NCBI GenBank assembly: GCA_964361885.1
Contig: CAYICL010000008.1
Coordinates: 1 to 22,022, forward strand
Source: CAYICL01 sp964361885
GTDB taxonomy: Bacteria > Patescibacteriota > Microgenomatia > UBA1400 > CG1-02-47-37
Reading direction: 5' to 3'
Length of the DNA: 22,022 nucleotides
The translations under genes were made by a program, and so were the position numbers. Shown one piece after another: positions 21,854 through 22,022 of this stretch. The notes under the pieces are model-generated. The model did not search any database and had not been told where the DNA came from. It saw nothing but the letters and a program-made list of their open reading frames with translations. Every line of letters begins with the position of its first letter. Position 1 is the first letter of the stretch.

Positions 21854-22021
21854 TTAACTGTTCGGGTTTTTTCTTAAATATCGGGTAAATTTACCTTTAA
21901 AAGACAGTTCTTGTCTGGGGCTTAGCTTAGTTTTTATCCAGTCCCGTTGCCTGCCCTTCTCAAATCTTTCCAGGGTTGCCGGATAACTGCTTTTCTGTTT
22001 TGGATTTTTTTGAAATGTCAT
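21854..22021 (-). CDS. Small basic hypothetical protein, possibly continuing beyond the window
   Basis: An open frame on the minus strand reads from an ATG at 22019-22021 to TAA at 21854-21856, 55 codons. It begins MTFQKNPKQKSSYPATLERF and ends FTRYLRKNPNS. It is rich in Lys and Arg, has no hydrophobic segment and resembles no family I recognise. The window ends one base before the ATG, so the protein may start further upstream and this could be a C-terminal part. It converges with fic at 14 bases. Confidence 0.4.
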   Translation of the reverse strand: MTFQKNPKQKSSYPATLERFEKGRQRDWIKTKLSPRQELSFKGKFTRYLRKNPNS

Positions 22022-22022
22022 T

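Overview
The window is a compact, moderately AT-rich bacterial chromosome segment with 19 protein genes (one cut by the left edge), two tRNAs and a family of small palindromic repeats. Genes are short-spaced or overlapping. No gene-free stretch exceeds about 110 bases; the largest gaps are 2358-2444, 13807-13902, 18745-18819 and 20708-20813. The gene set includes a bifunctional sugar-phosphate isomerase, PEP synthase, fused gamma-alpha 2-oxoacid:ferredoxin oxidoreductase, a RAYT transposase and Fic. Together with lean spacing and starts without clear Shine-Dalgarno sites, it suggests a Candidate Phyla Radiation (Patescibacteria) genome, perhaps Microgenomates. This is inferred from gene style only; no rRNA is present.

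Layout. 3-1661: a sugar-phosphatase-like fragment and a phosphoglucose/phosphomannose isomerase. 1662-2398: a REP-associated tyrosine transposase (RAYT) flanked by, and itself containing, hairpin repeats. 2445-9397: central carbon genes in one direction (ppsA, eno, gpmI, then an acetyl-CoA synthetase with its own likely promoter). 9383-10087: rsmI on the minus strand, divergent from korA-korB-dedA (10106-13196). 13180-13806: lexA (minus). 13903-17699: an envelope group (secreted transglutaminase-like protein, YvlD-like membrane protein, SecG, solute-binding protein). 17686-18744: a Ddl-like ATP-grasp enzyme (minus). 18820-18972: tRNA-Arg and tRNA-Lys. 19006-20707: thiamine pyrophosphokinase and tgt (minus). 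20814-21839: a Fic protein. 21854-22021: a small basic ORF at the right edge.

How the genes fit together. GpmI, enolase and PEP synthase connect 3-phosphoglycerate to pyruvate. KorAB (thiamine diphosphate dependent) and the AMP-forming acetyl-CoA synthetase would connect 2-oxoacids, acetyl-CoA and acetate. The thiamine pyrophosphokinase could supply the KorAB cofactor.

The most unusual element is the REP/RAYT family. Seven hairpins with a TCTCT loop occur in two clusters about 17 kb apart. Three of them lie inside open reading frames (two in the RAYT gene, one in the thiamine pyrophosphokinase gene) and are translated. One follows tRNA-Lys and is bracketed by a 12-bp direct repeat that copies the tRNA end. 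A second pattern is that several good -10 boxes lie only 7-8 bases before the ATG, suggesting leaderless mRNAs.
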